From assembly GCA_030693335.1 (NCBI GenBank), contig JAUYAU010000001.1, positions 263,796-327,795 of the forward strand: a stretch of 64,000 nucleotides of DNA, given 5' to 3'. The DNA is from Sulfuricurvum sp. (lineage in GTDB: Bacteria; Campylobacterota; Campylobacteria; Campylobacterales; Sulfurimonadaceae). How positions within the stretch are numbered: position 1 is the stretch's first letter; each line of letters begins with the position of its first letter. A program made the translations under genes and the position numbers. Shown piece after piece: positions 44,554-53,171 of this stretch. Below the pieces are notes generated by a model. It was not told the origin of the DNA and did no database searches. It worked only from the letters and a program-made list of their open reading frames with translations.

Positions 44554-45114
44554 TTATTTTTCTTTCTCTTGATCTTTGTCATCGGCTGCATGGGAATCAC
44601 TTTCATTGCTGTCACTCATCATATTGACTACTTCACCGGTTTCGATGTGAAGTATGAAGTCTCCCGTTGCTACCATCGGTTCAAAAAATACACTGTCTTT
44701 CATTTTATCACCAAAGTTTTCACGAATAGCAGTGACACTGAATAATGCATATACAATGACGGACATGATAAAGAAAAACTTGCTGGCACCTACGAAGAAG
44801 CCTAGTATTTGATCAACAATACCAAGACCGCTTAGACTGCTTAGGCGTTTAAAACCAGCACCAAGTGCAACCATCAACAACCAAAATATACCCACGGTAA
44901 ATACAAAACCGACAAGATTGACAGCGGCTGAAGTTTCAAAATGTAAAAGAGATTCATTTAAAAATCTGCCGATAGGACCACCAATATGTGAAGCTACAAA
45001 GAGACCTCCCACAATTCCTATAAGACCAAAAAGTTCTTTTGAAAATCCATTCATTAGCCCCTTAAGTCCCAATAACAACACAATACTGCCAACAGCGACA
45101 TCAAAATAATTCAT
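44554..45114 (-). CDS. cvpA: CvpA-family membrane protein
   Basis: This 186-residue protein has four transmembrane helices and the CvpA opening FDVAVGSIVLLLGLKGLMNGFSKELFG, followed by a conserved IVGGLFVASHIG segment. CvpA family members take part in envelope stress, toxin import and bile resistance; the mechanism is unclear. The C-terminal 25 residues are highly charged (DSNESDSHAADDKDQEKEK). It lies 3 bases upstream of fur and 4 bases after the GGDEF gene, as in the C. jejuni cvpA-fur-lysS order. Confidence 0.87.
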   Translation of the reverse strand: MNYFDVAVGSIVLLLGLKGLMNGFSKELFGLIGIVGGLFVASHIGGPIGRFLNESLLHFETSAAVNLVGFVFTVGIFWLLMVALGAGFKRLSSLSGLGIVDQILGFFVGASKFFFIMSVIVYALFSVTAIRENFGDKMKDSVFFEPMVATGDFILHIETGEVVNMMSDSNESDSHAADDKDQEKEK

Positions 45115-45118
45115 TTTA

Positions 45119-46045
45119 TTAAATCTCCATTTCTAAACGGTCTTTACCGGATTTTTTAGCGCGATATAGCGCGATATCAGAACGATGAATAAGGGTATCC
45201 AGTGTATCATCATCACGTACAGGAGTTAAGCCAATACTCAACGTTACACTTATTTGTTCATTTTGATATAAAGGCTTATTTTGACGTGTTAAATTTAATA
45301 GGCGAGTAGCAACAAGGGTCGCCCCTTCCAAGTTGGTTCTATTCAGAATAATTACAAACTCTTCCCCTCCAAAACGGTAGAGTTTATCTCCATCCCTTAG
45401 TGTTTTTTTAAGTAGTTTTGAGACAAATATTAAAACTTTGTCTCCTGCAATATGCCCGTATTTATCATTAATCGATTTGAAATTATCAATATCAATCATA
45501 AGGATGAACATTTCATGGGAAAATCGATCTTTTGATAATAGCTCAGTAAAATGTTTTTGTAATGCATGCCGATTGTAAGCTTTTGTAAGCGGATCAAGGG
45601 TCGTTGTAATTTCTAGTTCATGCACCTGATTGTTTAATTCTTGAATTATTTGGTTGGCCCGACCAACTTCACTGTTCAGGTGTGACTGTAAATCACACAT
45701 TTTTTCAGAGATTAGAGAAAAATCGATATAGTTTTTCACACTATCACAGCCTAGAAGGTCAGATTGCTCATCACTGATATTCTCTATTATTTTATTGCTT
45801 TTGGCAAATGACCCAATGCTTTGGATAGCTATTTCTTTATAGGCATTATTTTTAGAATTGTGATATTCTTGTAAATCAAGGGAACCATCGAGGTATGAGT
45901 CCAAAATGTCCTTTGTTGCAGTAGAAACCAATTCAGCAAAATCACTGAAAGCTATATTTGTTTGTCTGGCACTTGCAGATTCTAGATGAAAGGAGAGTTC
46001 TTTGCAAAAAAGGGAAAGAAATGGGTGAATTTGAGTTGATTCCAT
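45119..46045 (-). CDS. Diguanylate cyclase (GGDEF domain) with an unassigned N-terminal domain
   Basis: This 308-residue cytoplasmic protein has about 140 residues of helical N-terminal domain that I cannot classify. It also has a coiled linker (about 115-145) and a GGDEF domain (about 146-308). The active site reads YRFGGEEF (about 222-229), a fully competent A-site. RDGD lies exactly five residues before GGEEF, so the c-di-GMP inhibitory I-site is intact. The substrate segment DIDNFKSINDKYGHIAGD is normal. It should make c-di-GMP with product inhibition. No transmembrane segment is present. It is probably the first gene of the cvpA-fur-lysS transcript. Confidence 0.93.
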   Translation of the reverse strand: MESTQIHPFLSLFCKELSFHLESASARQTNIAFSDFAELVSTATKDILDSYLDGSLDLQEYHNSKNNAYKEIAIQSIGSFAKSNKIIENISDEQSDLLGCDSVKNYIDFSLISEKMCDLQSHLNSEVGRANQIIQELNNQVHELEITTTLDPLTKAYNRHALQKHFTELLSKDRFSHEMFILMIDIDNFKSINDKYGHIAGDKVLIFVSKLLKKTLRDGDKLYRFGGEEFVIILNRTNLEGATLVATRLLNLTRQNKPLYQNEQISVTLSIGLTPVRDDDTLDTLIHRSDIALYRAKKSGKDRLEMEI

Positions 46046-46247
46046 GGGCTCTCTTAAAATAGGCTTGAATGCGAAATATTTAGGGCTGTATTAGTGCTTG
46101 TAATGACGCAATTATACTTTTTAAAACATAAATAGAGCTTTCATATGGGTAAAATCAGTCCATTTTTAGGATAATCCGATAGAATTCATATTCAAAAATA
46201 AATAAAAATATAAAATTTTTTGATTGAAATTGCAAGGAGAGCACAAT

Positions 46248-47597
46248 ATGGCTAATTGGAGTCGTTCTAGCTGGAGAGATATGCCTATAAAGCAGCAACC
46301 GGTTTATCCAGATACAAAACATTTAGAAGAGGTAGAGTCTCTTTTGAAAAACTATCCGCCACTTGTGTTTGCAGGGGAAGCACGCAACTTAAAAAAAAGC
46401 CTTGCCGATGTGTGCAATGGGAAAGCCTTTTTATTGCAAGGCGGAGATTGTGCGGAGAGTTTTTCAGAATTTCATGCGCATAATATTCGAGATACATTTA
46501 AAGTTATGATGCAAATGGCCGTTGTTATGACGTTTGCAGGAGGAGTTCCTGTAGTTAAAGTTGGACGTTTGGGCGGACAATTTGCCAAACCTCGTTCTTC
46601 TGATTATGAAACAATTAACGGGATCACACTACCAAGCTATCGTGGAGATATTATCAATGGCGTTGATTTTACGGAAACTTCGCGTGTACCGGATCCGCAG
46701 CGAATGGTTCAAGCGTATAATCAATCAGCAGCAACATTAAATTTACTTCGTGCCTTTGCATCAGGTGGATTGGCTGATTTACATCAGGTTCATGCCTGGA
46801 ATCTTGGATTTGTAGGCCAAAATGAGTTAACTCAAAAATACGAAGAGCTTTCACGGCAAATTGACGATTCTTTGCGCTTTATGGCTGCATGCGGAATCAC
46901 TTCAGATACGTATCGTACTCTTCGCGAAACTGATTTTTATACGTCTCATGAAGCACTTTTATTGCCATATGAAGAAGCATTTACGCGTCAAGACTCAATG
47001 ACAGGGGAATGGTACGATGTTTCATCGCATATGTTATGGATAGGTGATCGCACGCGTCAGCTTGATGGTGCACATGTTGAGTTTATGCGTGGTATTCACA
47101 ATCCGATTGGACTTAAAGCCGGTCCATCAATGGATACGGACGATTTGATCCGTTTATGCGATGTTCTTAATCCAAATAATGAAGCAGGCCGTTTAAATAT
47201 TATTGTACGTATGGGAGCTGATAAAGTAGGCGAGGGTATGCCTAAGTTGATTCAAGCGATTGAACGTGAAGGTAAAAAAGTTCTCTGGAGCTGTGATCCG
47301 ATGCACGGGAATACCATTACAAGTAGCGGTGGTTATAAAACACGGCCGGTAGATGCTGTTCTCAAAGAGATGAAACAGTTCTTTCAAGTTCATAAATCTG
47401 AAGGAACCTATGCAGGTGGTGTTCATTTGGAAATGACCGGCAAAAATGTGACGGAATGTCTCGGAGGATCGTTTGAGATTACTGAAGAGAATTTGCAAAG
47501 CCGTTATCATACTCATTGTGACCCACGTCTTAATGCGGATCAATCACTTGAGTTGGCCTTCCTTATTGCAGACACACTTAGAGAAGCACATCCTTAA
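46248..47597 (+). CDS. aroG: 3-deoxy-7-phosphoheptulonate synthase, class II
   Basis: This is the first enzyme of the shikimate pathway, condensing PEP and erythrose 4-phosphate. The 449-residue length and motifs ([12 protein letters not shown] at about 63-74, [14 protein letters not shown] at about 105, [13 protein letters not shown] at about 320, DPMHGNT at about 351) identify the plant/type II class rather than the AroF/G/H type I class. I use ATG 46248 with AAGGAGA before it. The track start is a TTG at 46224 upstream of this RBS. The gene lies near trpE and aroE but on the opposite strand. The symbol aroG is used loosely for class II. Confidence 0.95.
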   Translation: MANWSRSSWRDMPIKQQPVYPDTKHLEEVESLLKNYPPLVFAGEARNLKKSLADVCNGKAFLLQGGDCAESFSEFHAHNIRDTFKVMMQMAVVMTFAGGVPVVKVGRLGGQFAKPRSSDYETINGITLPSYRGDIINGVDFTETSRVPDPQRMVQAYNQSAATLNLLRAFASGGLADLHQVHAWNLGFVGQNELTQKYEELSRQIDDSLRFMAACGITSDTYRTLRETDFYTSHEALLLPYEEAFTRQDSMTGEWYDVSSHMLWIGDRTRQLDGAHVEFMRGIHNPIGLKAGPSMDTDDLIRLCDVLNPNNEAGRLNIIVRMGADKVGEGMPKLIQAIEREGKKVLWSCDPMHGNTITSSGGYKTRPVDAVLKEMKQFFQVHKSEGTYAGGVHLEMTGKNVTECLGGSFEITEENLQSRYHTHCDPRLNADQSLELAFLIADTLREAHP

Positions 47598-47616
47598 CTA
47601 ACTGCCAGATTAATGC

Positions 47617-47639
47617 TTTTTCCCTTCTAAAGGGAAAAG
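47617..47639. terminator. Bidirectional intrinsic terminator hairpin between aroG and pilT
   Basis: TTTTCCCTT-CTA-AAGGGAAAA forms a 9-bp stem with a 3-base loop, 20 bases after the DAHP synthase stop and a few bases after the convergent pilT stop. The A/T-rich outer arms supply T-runs on both strands, the usual shape of a bidirectional terminator. Confidence 0.7.
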
Positions 47640-47641
47640 TA

Positions 47642-48712
47642 CTACATGGACTCAATAATACGTATTAATTCATCCGGTTTATTTGAATACTGTATTGCTG
47701 TATCTTTACTAACCAATTTCTTACGCAAAAATTCTACAAGTTCTTGGGTTTGTGTTGTCATTCCTGTTGAAGTTTGATTGAGTTGCATTTGAGAATAAAT
47801 TTGGTGTACTTTATCTTCACGTATTAAATTGGCAATCGCTGGATTGGTAATCATAACTTCTTGTGCAGCAATACGACCTCCACCGATTTTAGGAAGAAGA
47901 GCCTGAGCAATAACAGCAATCAGTGAGGTTGAGAGTTGTGCACGTACTTGCGGTTGCTCATCTCCGCTAAAAACATCAATAATACGATTGATTGTGCTGG
48001 GAGCTGAATTTGTATGAAGAGTACCAAATACTAGATGCCCTGTTTCTGCCGCAGTTAATGCTGCGGTAATCGTTTCGCGGTCACGCATTTCCCCAATCAA
48101 AATAACGTCCGGATCTTGCCGCAAGGCAAATTTGAGTGCGGCAGCAAAGCTGGCGGTATCGCTTCCAACATTTCGTTGTGAAAAGAGCGCTTTTTTGTTG
48201 GTATGAACAAACTCGACGGGATCTTCAACGGTAATGATATGTCGTGCTTCATTGAGATTGATTTCATTGAGCATGGCCGCAAGCGTTGTGGATTTACCGC
48301 TACCGGTTGGTCCGGTTACTAGAATAAGCCCTTTTTCGCGCTTAATAAGTTCTTTAAATATTTTTTTAGCATTCAAGTCGTCAAGCGAGGGGATGATGAC
48401 CGGAATAATACGAAAGGCACATGCGATTTCATCCATGGTTTTATAGTAATTCGCACGAAAACGGCCAACATCAGGAATAACGATTGAGAAATCAAGCTCG
48501 TTATGTTCTTCAAATGCTTTTTTCTGTTTTTCTGTTAAAAGAGAATAGGCCATCTCTTCGATTTGCTTTCCATCAAGTACTGGAAGGTTAAGAGCAACCA
48601 ATCGGCCATCGATACGAATTTGCGGCTCTGAACGACTTACTAAGTGTAAGTCAGACGATTTATAAGCGACAACGCTTTTAAGTAATTTATGTATGTCAAG
48701 TACTTGGCTCAT
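47642..48712 (-). CDS. pilT: Type IV pilus retraction ATPase PilT-like
   Basis: This 356-residue hexameric ATPase has the PilT N-terminal domain (SSDLHLVSRSEPQIRIDGRL, about 15-34), Walker A GPTGSGKSTT (about 136), the Asp and His boxes (DPVEFVH, GHLVFGTLHTN) and the C-terminal AIANLIREDKVHQIYSQMQ retraction motif. PilT disassembles pilin for twitching and DNA uptake. No pilin or PilB gene is in this window, so its partners lie elsewhere. It overlaps the ArsC-like gene by 4 bases. PilT rather than PilU is favoured by the AIRNLIRE-like motif. Confidence 0.9.
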   Translation of the reverse strand: MSQVLDIHKLLKSVVAYKSSDLHLVSRSEPQIRIDGRLVALNLPVLDGKQIEEMAYSLLTEKQKKAFEEHNELDFSIVIPDVGRFRANYYKTMDEIACAFRIIPVIIPSLDDLNAKKIFKELIKREKGLILVTGPTGSGKSTTLAAMLNEINLNEARHIITVEDPVEFVHTNKKALFSQRNVGSDTASFAAALKFALRQDPDVILIGEMRDRETITAALTAAETGHLVFGTLHTNSAPSTINRIIDVFSGDEQPQVRAQLSTSLIAVIAQALLPKIGGGRIAAQEVMITNPAIANLIREDKVHQIYSQMQLNQTSTGMTTQTQELVEFLRKKLVSKDTAIQYSNKPDELIRIIESM

Positions 48713-49053
48713 GGGTGAAAGATTCCTTCATATTTAGATAAATCGAAACCGACGATGATGTTTGAATTGTATTCTATCACGGGACGTTTAATAAGTAGAT
48801 TTTCTTTTGACATCCATTGTGCTTTATCGTTGTCATTTAAATCTAATGATTTAAGATTTAACGTTCTGTAGGTTGTTCCTTTGGTATTTAATAAAACTGA
48901 TATATCAACGTGAGTTAGCCATGCATTTATTTTATTAATATCTACGGGTGATATTTTAAAATCAACGAAATTGTAGGGAATGGATCGTTCGTTTAGAAAC
49001 TTGAGTGCTTTTTTAACAGAATCACAGTTTTTTATGCCATAAAGAGTAACCAT
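48709..49053 (-). CDS. ArsC/Spx-family thioredoxin-fold protein (YffB-like)
   Basis: This is a 114-residue small thioredoxin-fold protein. The N-terminal GIKNCDSVKKALKFLNE (about 6-22) has a single cysteine at the ArsC position, and the C-terminal LLIKRPVIEYNSNIIVGF matches the family's cis-proline RPV segment. The sequence resembles YffB more than arsenate reductase, which normally has the triple Cys/Arg set. YffB relatives act as glutathione-dependent thiol reductases or have unknown function, so arsenate reduction should not be assumed. It is sandwiched between gatC and pilT with a 4-base overlap. Confidence 0.85.
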   Translation of the reverse strand: MVTLYGIKNCDSVKKALKFLNERSIPYNFVDFKISPVDINKINAWLTHVDISVLLNTKGTTYRTLNLKSLDLNDNDKAQWMSKENLLIKRPVIEYNSNIIVGFDLSKYEGIFHP

Positions 49054-49058
49054 TAAAA

Positions 49059-49349
49059 TTACTCAATAATCTTTGGAACAATGAAAAAGTGATCCTTTGA
49101 GTGTGGCGCATTTGATAAAATATCATCATTGACAGTGCGATTGACGCGGCTTGTGTCATCGCGTAAATGTGTAGCAGAATCATTCATCGTAAATGTTGGA
49201 TTAACACCGTCTGTTGAGAGTTCTGAGAGATTATCAACAAAGGAGACAATTTCACTAAGCTGTGCAATCATTTCAGTTCTATGATCTTCAGGAATTTGGA
49301 GATAGGAGAGTTTTTCTAATCGCTGTAATAAATTTTCGTCAATTTTCAC
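49059..49349 (-). CDS. gatC: Aspartyl/glutamyl-tRNA(Asn/Gln) amidotransferase subunit C
   Basis: GatC is the small subunit stabilising GatAB, which amidates misacylated Glu-tRNA(Gln) and Asp-tRNA(Asn), as needed in a bacterium lacking GlnRS or AsnRS. The 96-residue protein has the family pattern LLQRLEKLSYLQIPED, QLSEIVSFVDNLSEL and C-terminal LRDD and PHSKDHFFIVPKIIE. GatA and GatB are outside the window. It is the first gene of a gatC-yffB-pilT operon, divergent from the YfgM-like gene. Confidence 0.94.
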   Translation of the reverse strand: MKIDENLLQRLEKLSYLQIPEDHRTEMIAQLSEIVSFVDNLSELSTDGVNPTFTMNDSATHLRDDTSRVNRTVNDDILSNAPHSKDHFFIVPKIIE

Positions 49350-49465
49350 TGTCGGCCCTTTGGTCTGAAATGTAATAACTTAATTGTAGCGAAATTATGG
49401 GTTTACTAAACTTTAACAATCTCTGGGATATTATTGTATCTTTAACACAACAGGCAGGAAGCTAT

Positions 49466-50065
49466 ATGAGCATTAAAGAGAATATTCAGACATTAAAAGA
49501 TGAGCTTAGCGCAGAAGAAAAATTTATTGAAAATGCAATACGTACAGAGCGTTTTGTCAAAAAATACCAAAAGCCACTGATGGCATCTGTTGTTTCATTA
49601 TTGTTAGCAGTAGGAGGAGCTATTGGATATCAGGCTTACGATCAAGCTAAAATAGAGAATTCTAATAAGGCTTTAAATGCTTTGTTATCAAATCCTGAGA
49701 ATAAAGAAGCGCTAAAAAATCTTGAAAAAGAAAATGATTCTTTGTATGAGTTATACACTTTATCTAAAGCTATTAAAGTAAGTGATATAAGTAGATTAAA
49801 GTCTCTTATGCAAGCAAAATCACCTGAAATTGCAGATATCGCAGCGTATGAAACAGCTGTATTGACAAAAGATCAAAAAGCACTTGAAAGTTATGCAAAA
49901 AAGCAGGATGCAATTTATCAGGATATGGCTCTGATAGAAATGGCAGTTATGCTGATTCAAAAAGGTGATGCAGCATCTGCCCATAGTAAATTGGCATTAA
50001 TTAAAGAGGATTCTGCAATGTATTCTACGGCCCAAACATTGAGTCACTTTGGAGTCAAAGAATGA
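49466..50065 (+). CDS. YfgM-like membrane-anchored protein
   Basis: This is a 199-residue protein with a cytoplasmic N-terminus, one transmembrane helix (about 37-58, PLMASVVSLLLAVGGAIGY) and a periplasmic helical, TPR-like region. I use ATG 49466, preceded by AGGAAG, rather than the track start 49397. The layout matches E. coli YfgM, a SecYEG/PpiD-associated chaperone-like protein. The next gene is a BamB-like lipoprotein, echoing the E. coli yfgM-bamB pair. Function assignment is by architecture and context; sequence similarity is low. Confidence 0.68.
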   Translation: MSIKENIQTLKDELSAEEKFIENAIRTERFVKKYQKPLMASVVSLLLAVGGAIGYQAYDQAKIENSNKALNALLSNPENKEALKNLEKENDSLYELYTLSKAIKVSDISRLKSLMQAKSPEIADIAAYETAVLTKDQKALESYAKKQDAIYQDMALIEMAVMLIQKGDAASAHSKLALIKEDSAMYSTAQTLSHFGVKE

Positions 50066-51057
50066 AGAGTTTTTTCGTAAGCTTGTCTCTTTGCAGCGCA
50101 TTATTTTTAGTTGGATGTTCTCACAAAGAGGTTTATAAACCTGAGAATGTAAAAGGCGAATGGAAAAATGCAGGACGTTTGAGCGCATCAATTGAACAGC
50201 TATCACAGAGTGCTGCTGTACTCGAAAATGGGAATATTTTGACCAAAGAGGGTGAAAAAGTAGTTAAAATTTCCAATAAAAATCGTTTAATAAACCTTAG
50301 TGGCGGTTGGGTAATTACTCAAAACAGTGATAATAATCTTGAACTGTATCCAGAAGAAGGATTAGGTGAGCATGTAATTTTAGATCTTAATAGAACCGTT
50401 GCCGCTGCAAGTATTCAAGAGGATACATTAGCAATAGTATTTGCTAATAATGAAATAGCGCTGTATTCTTTATCAGGAAAAAAAATCATCTTTAAAGAAA
50501 GTTCTAGTGCTCCAATAGCCGTTGATGCGCGAATCGCTAATCCCTATTTTCTAAAAGACTTAGCTCTATTTCTAGGACTTGACGGAAAAATAATCATTGT
50601 AAATATTGCGAATAAACAAGTACTTCGTTCGATTATTGTAGGTTCGGAAGAGTATTTTAATAATATTACTTATCTCAATGTTATTGAAAACAATATGATC
50701 GCTTCTACAGGGAATACTATATTGGCATTGTCTGATAAAGAGCAGCGTGAAAAGTATGAAGTCAGAGATATTGCTTATACCAAAGAGGGTATTTGGTTGA
50801 CAACGAAACAGGGAGAAGTTATTGCTCTGAGTCCTACCTTGCAATATAAAGGAAAACAAAAATTTCCATTTGCCCATTTTGTGGGTATAAGTGTTCAAAA
50901 TGATCGCGTCTATGTCCTTGAACAAGAAGGGTACATGATAGCGCTTACTAAAAATCTTCTTTCCTACGATGTTTATGACATTGATATGAAGCATGAGCCT
51001 GTCTTTGTAGGAAATGATCGATTTTATTTTGATGATCGCTATATTTCTATTAAATAA
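50062..51057 (+). CDS. BamB-like lipoprotein (beta-propeller)
   Basis: This is a 331-residue lipoprotein with a signal peptide ending in the lipobox LVGC (Cys19). The mature part is rich in short beta-strand repeats of the kind LSDKEQREKYEVRD and ALSPTLQYKGKQKF, consistent with a PQQ/WD-type propeller such as BamB, the accessory protein of the outer-membrane beta-barrel assembly machine. The start overlaps the stop of the YfgM-like gene (ATGA). No AWxxR-type signature is visible, so BamB identity is inferred from architecture and gene order. Residue after Cys is Ser, compatible with outer-membrane sorting. Confidence 0.68.
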   Translation: MKSFFVSLSLCSALFLVGCSHKEVYKPENVKGEWKNAGRLSASIEQLSQSAAVLENGNILTKEGEKVVKISNKNRLINLSGGWVITQNSDNNLELYPEEGLGEHVILDLNRTVAAASIQEDTLAIVFANNEIALYSLSGKKIIFKESSSAPIAVDARIANPYFLKDLALFLGLDGKIIIVNIANKQVLRSIIVGSEEYFNNITYLNVIENNMIASTGNTILALSDKEQREKYEVRDIAYTKEGIWLTTKQGEVIALSPTLQYKGKQKFPFAHFVGISVQNDRVYVLEQEGYMIALTKNLLSYDVYDIDMKHEPVFVGNDRFYFDDRYISIK

Positions 51058-51884
51058 TGTCTAAAGAGCTTGAGGCCTTTTTGGAGTACATAGCCATTAT
51101 CAGGTCTTTAAGTCTCAAAACGGTTGATGCTTACCGAAGTGATCTCCATGAAATCGAACTAACCTCCAAAAAAGCGCTGATCGATATGGATTCATTATCG
51201 ATTTTTTCGGTGCTTTCATCCATAAACAACAAAAGAACCCTTAACCGAAAACTTTCAGCACTTAACTCTTTTTTGGATTTTTGTTATCAGCATCAATATG
51301 ATTCATCCCTCTCTAAATTTTCTCTCTCAAAACTTCCTAAATCGTTGCCTAAATATCTGTCTTATGAATCCATTATGAGATCTTTGCAGTCTATTGATAT
51401 CAGTAGCTGGATAGGAATGCGCGATTATGCATTGATTGTTTTTTTATATGCTACCGGAACACGTATAAGCGAGTGTTTAGAGGTAAGGGAAGAAGACATA
51501 CAAGGACAGTGGCTTCGTGTACGTCATGGGAAGGGGGATAAAGAACGTTATATCCCTATAGCGCAAGAGGCTATTGATGCTCTTAGACGTTATCAAGATG
51601 CGATACCGATTCGTCACAATGCACTTTGGGTAAATTATCGCGGTCAGTCATTGAGCCGTATCACTGCATTTAAAATTTGCCATAAATATTTAGGTACCTC
51701 TCCTCATACGTTAAGACATTCGTATGCTACGGAGCTGATATTGGGAGGGGCAGATTTAAGGGTAGTACAAGAGCTTCTTGGCCATGCATCTTTGTTGACG
51801 ACCCAAATATATACCCATGTGCAAAAACATCATCTTCATGAAACGGTTTTAAGTTGTCACCCTATGTCAAAGGAAGCCATATGA
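51057..51884 (+). CDS. xerH: Tyrosine recombinase (Xer family)
   Basis: This is a 275-residue site-specific recombinase. The N-terminal SAM-like domain (about 1-95) is followed by the catalytic domain with Arg in ATGTRISECL (about 139), Lys in HGKGDKERYIP (about 160), HTLRHSYATELILGGADL (about 221-238), LLGHASLLTTQIYTHV with the last His and catalytic Tyr (about 245-260). All RKHRHY-type residues are present. It is shorter than H. pylori XerH (about 360, from memory), nearer to XerC/XerD. As the only Xer in the window it probably resolves chromosome dimers at dif, but no dif-like site is visible nearby. The symbol is provisional. Confidence 0.82.
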   Translation: MSKELEAFLEYIAIIRSLSLKTVDAYRSDLHEIELTSKKALIDMDSLSIFSVLSSINNKRTLNRKLSALNSFLDFCYQHQYDSSLSKFSLSKLPKSLPKYLSYESIMRSLQSIDISSWIGMRDYALIVFLYATGTRISECLEVREEDIQGQWLRVRHGKGDKERYIPIAQEAIDALRRYQDAIPIRHNALWVNYRGQSLSRITAFKICHKYLGTSPHTLRHSYATELILGGADLRVVQELLGHASLLTTQIYTHVQKHHLHETVLSCHPMSKEAI

Positions 51885-52492
51885 TATTATGTGATATTGG
51901 AAATACAACACTGGATTGGTATATAAATGGGGTATCTTCTAAACAGAGCGTTGATGATTTTGACCCCAAAGAGCATTCAGAAAAAATTTACTATATCAGT
52001 GTCAATGCCAAGCTCTCATCCGTTCTAAAATCATTTGATAACTGGTGTAATATTGCTCAATTTGTAGATTTGACAAAGTATTATGCTACCATGGGAATTG
52101 ACAGAATTATGGCGTGTGAAGCAATAAACTCAGGCATTATTGTTGATGCAGGGAGTGCCATTACGGTTGATGTCATGCATGATGATCATTACAATGGAGG
52201 TTTTATCGCTTTAGGCCTCAGATGTGCACAAGAAGCATATGCTAAATTGTCACCTGCATTGGCTAAGTCATTTAACTTTGAGGTTGATTTGACTATAATG
52301 GCAAAAAATACCCCTGATGCAATTACAATAGGTTTTCTGGCACCTTTGATCGATAAAATCAATAGTCTGGGAAGGCCTATATATGTAACAGGAGGTGATT
52401 CAAAGGTACTAGCACCTTTATTGGGTGATGTTATCGTGGATGATCTCTTGATCTTTAAAGGGATGATAAAGCTTATCGAAAAGGTACATTGA
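51881..52492 (+). CDS. coaX: Type III pantothenate kinase
   Basis: This enzyme phosphorylates pantothenate in coenzyme A synthesis; the type III form is insensitive to CoA feedback. The 203-residue protein has the ASKHA-fold ATP motif MILCDIGNTTLDWYING (about 1-17), GIDRIMACEAI (about 75-85), VDAGSAITVDV (about 90-100) and GGFIALGL (about 107). I use ATG 51881, which overlaps the xer stop (ATGA) and has AAAGGAAG upstream; the track start 51854 lies inside xer. At 203 residues it is short for CoaX, as in other Campylobacterota. Confidence 0.9.
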   Translation: MILCDIGNTTLDWYINGVSSKQSVDDFDPKEHSEKIYYISVNAKLSSVLKSFDNWCNIAQFVDLTKYYATMGIDRIMACEAINSGIIVDAGSAITVDVMHDDHYNGGFIALGLRCAQEAYAKLSPALAKSFNFEVDLTIMAKNTPDAITIGFLAPLIDKINSLGRPIYVTGGDSKVLAPLLGDVIVDDLLIFKGMIKLIEKVH

Positions 52493-53109
52493 TGTTGAGT
52501 GTTGCATTGCCAAAGGGTCGAATCGCCGAAGATACCTTGGAAATTTTTGAATCCATATTTGGAAGTTCTTTTAAATTTGATGATCGAAAATTAATTTTAG
52601 AAACAGACAGTTTTAAATTTTTGCTTGTTCGCAATCAAGATGTAGCAACTTATGTTTACCACCAAGCGGCAGATATTGGCGTTGTAGGACTTGATACACT
52701 TGAAGAGCAGGGATTGGATGTTATTCGCCTTCTTGATTTGCAAAAAGGCAAATGTCGCATTGCTATTGGTATGCGGGCAGGCGAGCGCCCTGATTTCACA
52801 AAATCAGAGATCAAAGTGGCGACAAAAATGGTAAATATTACCAAGCGCTATTTTGCTGAACGTGCAGTTGCCGCAGACATCATAAAGCTTTACGGTTCCA
52901 TTGAGCTAGCACCCCTTGTCGGTCTTGCAGACATGATTGTGGATGTAGTTGATACGGGTGCTACGATGAAGCAAAACGGATTGGAAGTGGTAGAAACCAT
53001 TATGGAGTCCACAACGCACCTTATTGCAAACAAGAACAGTTTCTTTGAGAAAAAAAGCGAAATACTGGATCTATACGGAAAAATAAATACTTTATTGTAT
53101 TCCAAATAA
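52492..53109 (+). CDS. hisG: ATP phosphoribosyltransferase, short form
   Basis: This is the first enzyme of histidine synthesis. The 205-residue protein has LSVALPKGRIAEDTLEIFE at the start, AADIGVVGLDTLEE (about 54-67) and LVGLADMIVDVVDTGATMKQNGL (about 140-162). It lacks the C-terminal ACT-like regulatory domain, so it is the short HisG-S form, which needs the HisZ regulatory subunit encoded elsewhere. I prefer ATG 52492 (overlapping the coaX stop as TGATG, with AAGG 7 bases upstream) to the TTG at 52489 used by the track. Confidence 0.94.
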   Translation: MLSVALPKGRIAEDTLEIFESIFGSSFKFDDRKLILETDSFKFLLVRNQDVATYVYHQAADIGVVGLDTLEEQGLDVIRLLDLQKGKCRIAIGMRAGERPDFTKSEIKVATKMVNITKRYFAERAVAADIIKLYGSIELAPLVGLADMIVDVVDTGATMKQNGLEVVETIMESTTHLIANKNSFFEKKSEILDLYGKINTLLYSK

Positions 53110-53171
53110 TTTACAATTTATTCACGATTTTCTTCTATAATATCAAATCTATAAATAAAAGGGTTTACACC

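Noticed and set aside
48709-49053. Arsenate reductase (ArsC) assignment
   Set aside because: Only the single N-terminal cysteine and RPV segment are seen. The sequence is closer to YffB-like proteins, and no ars genes are nearby.
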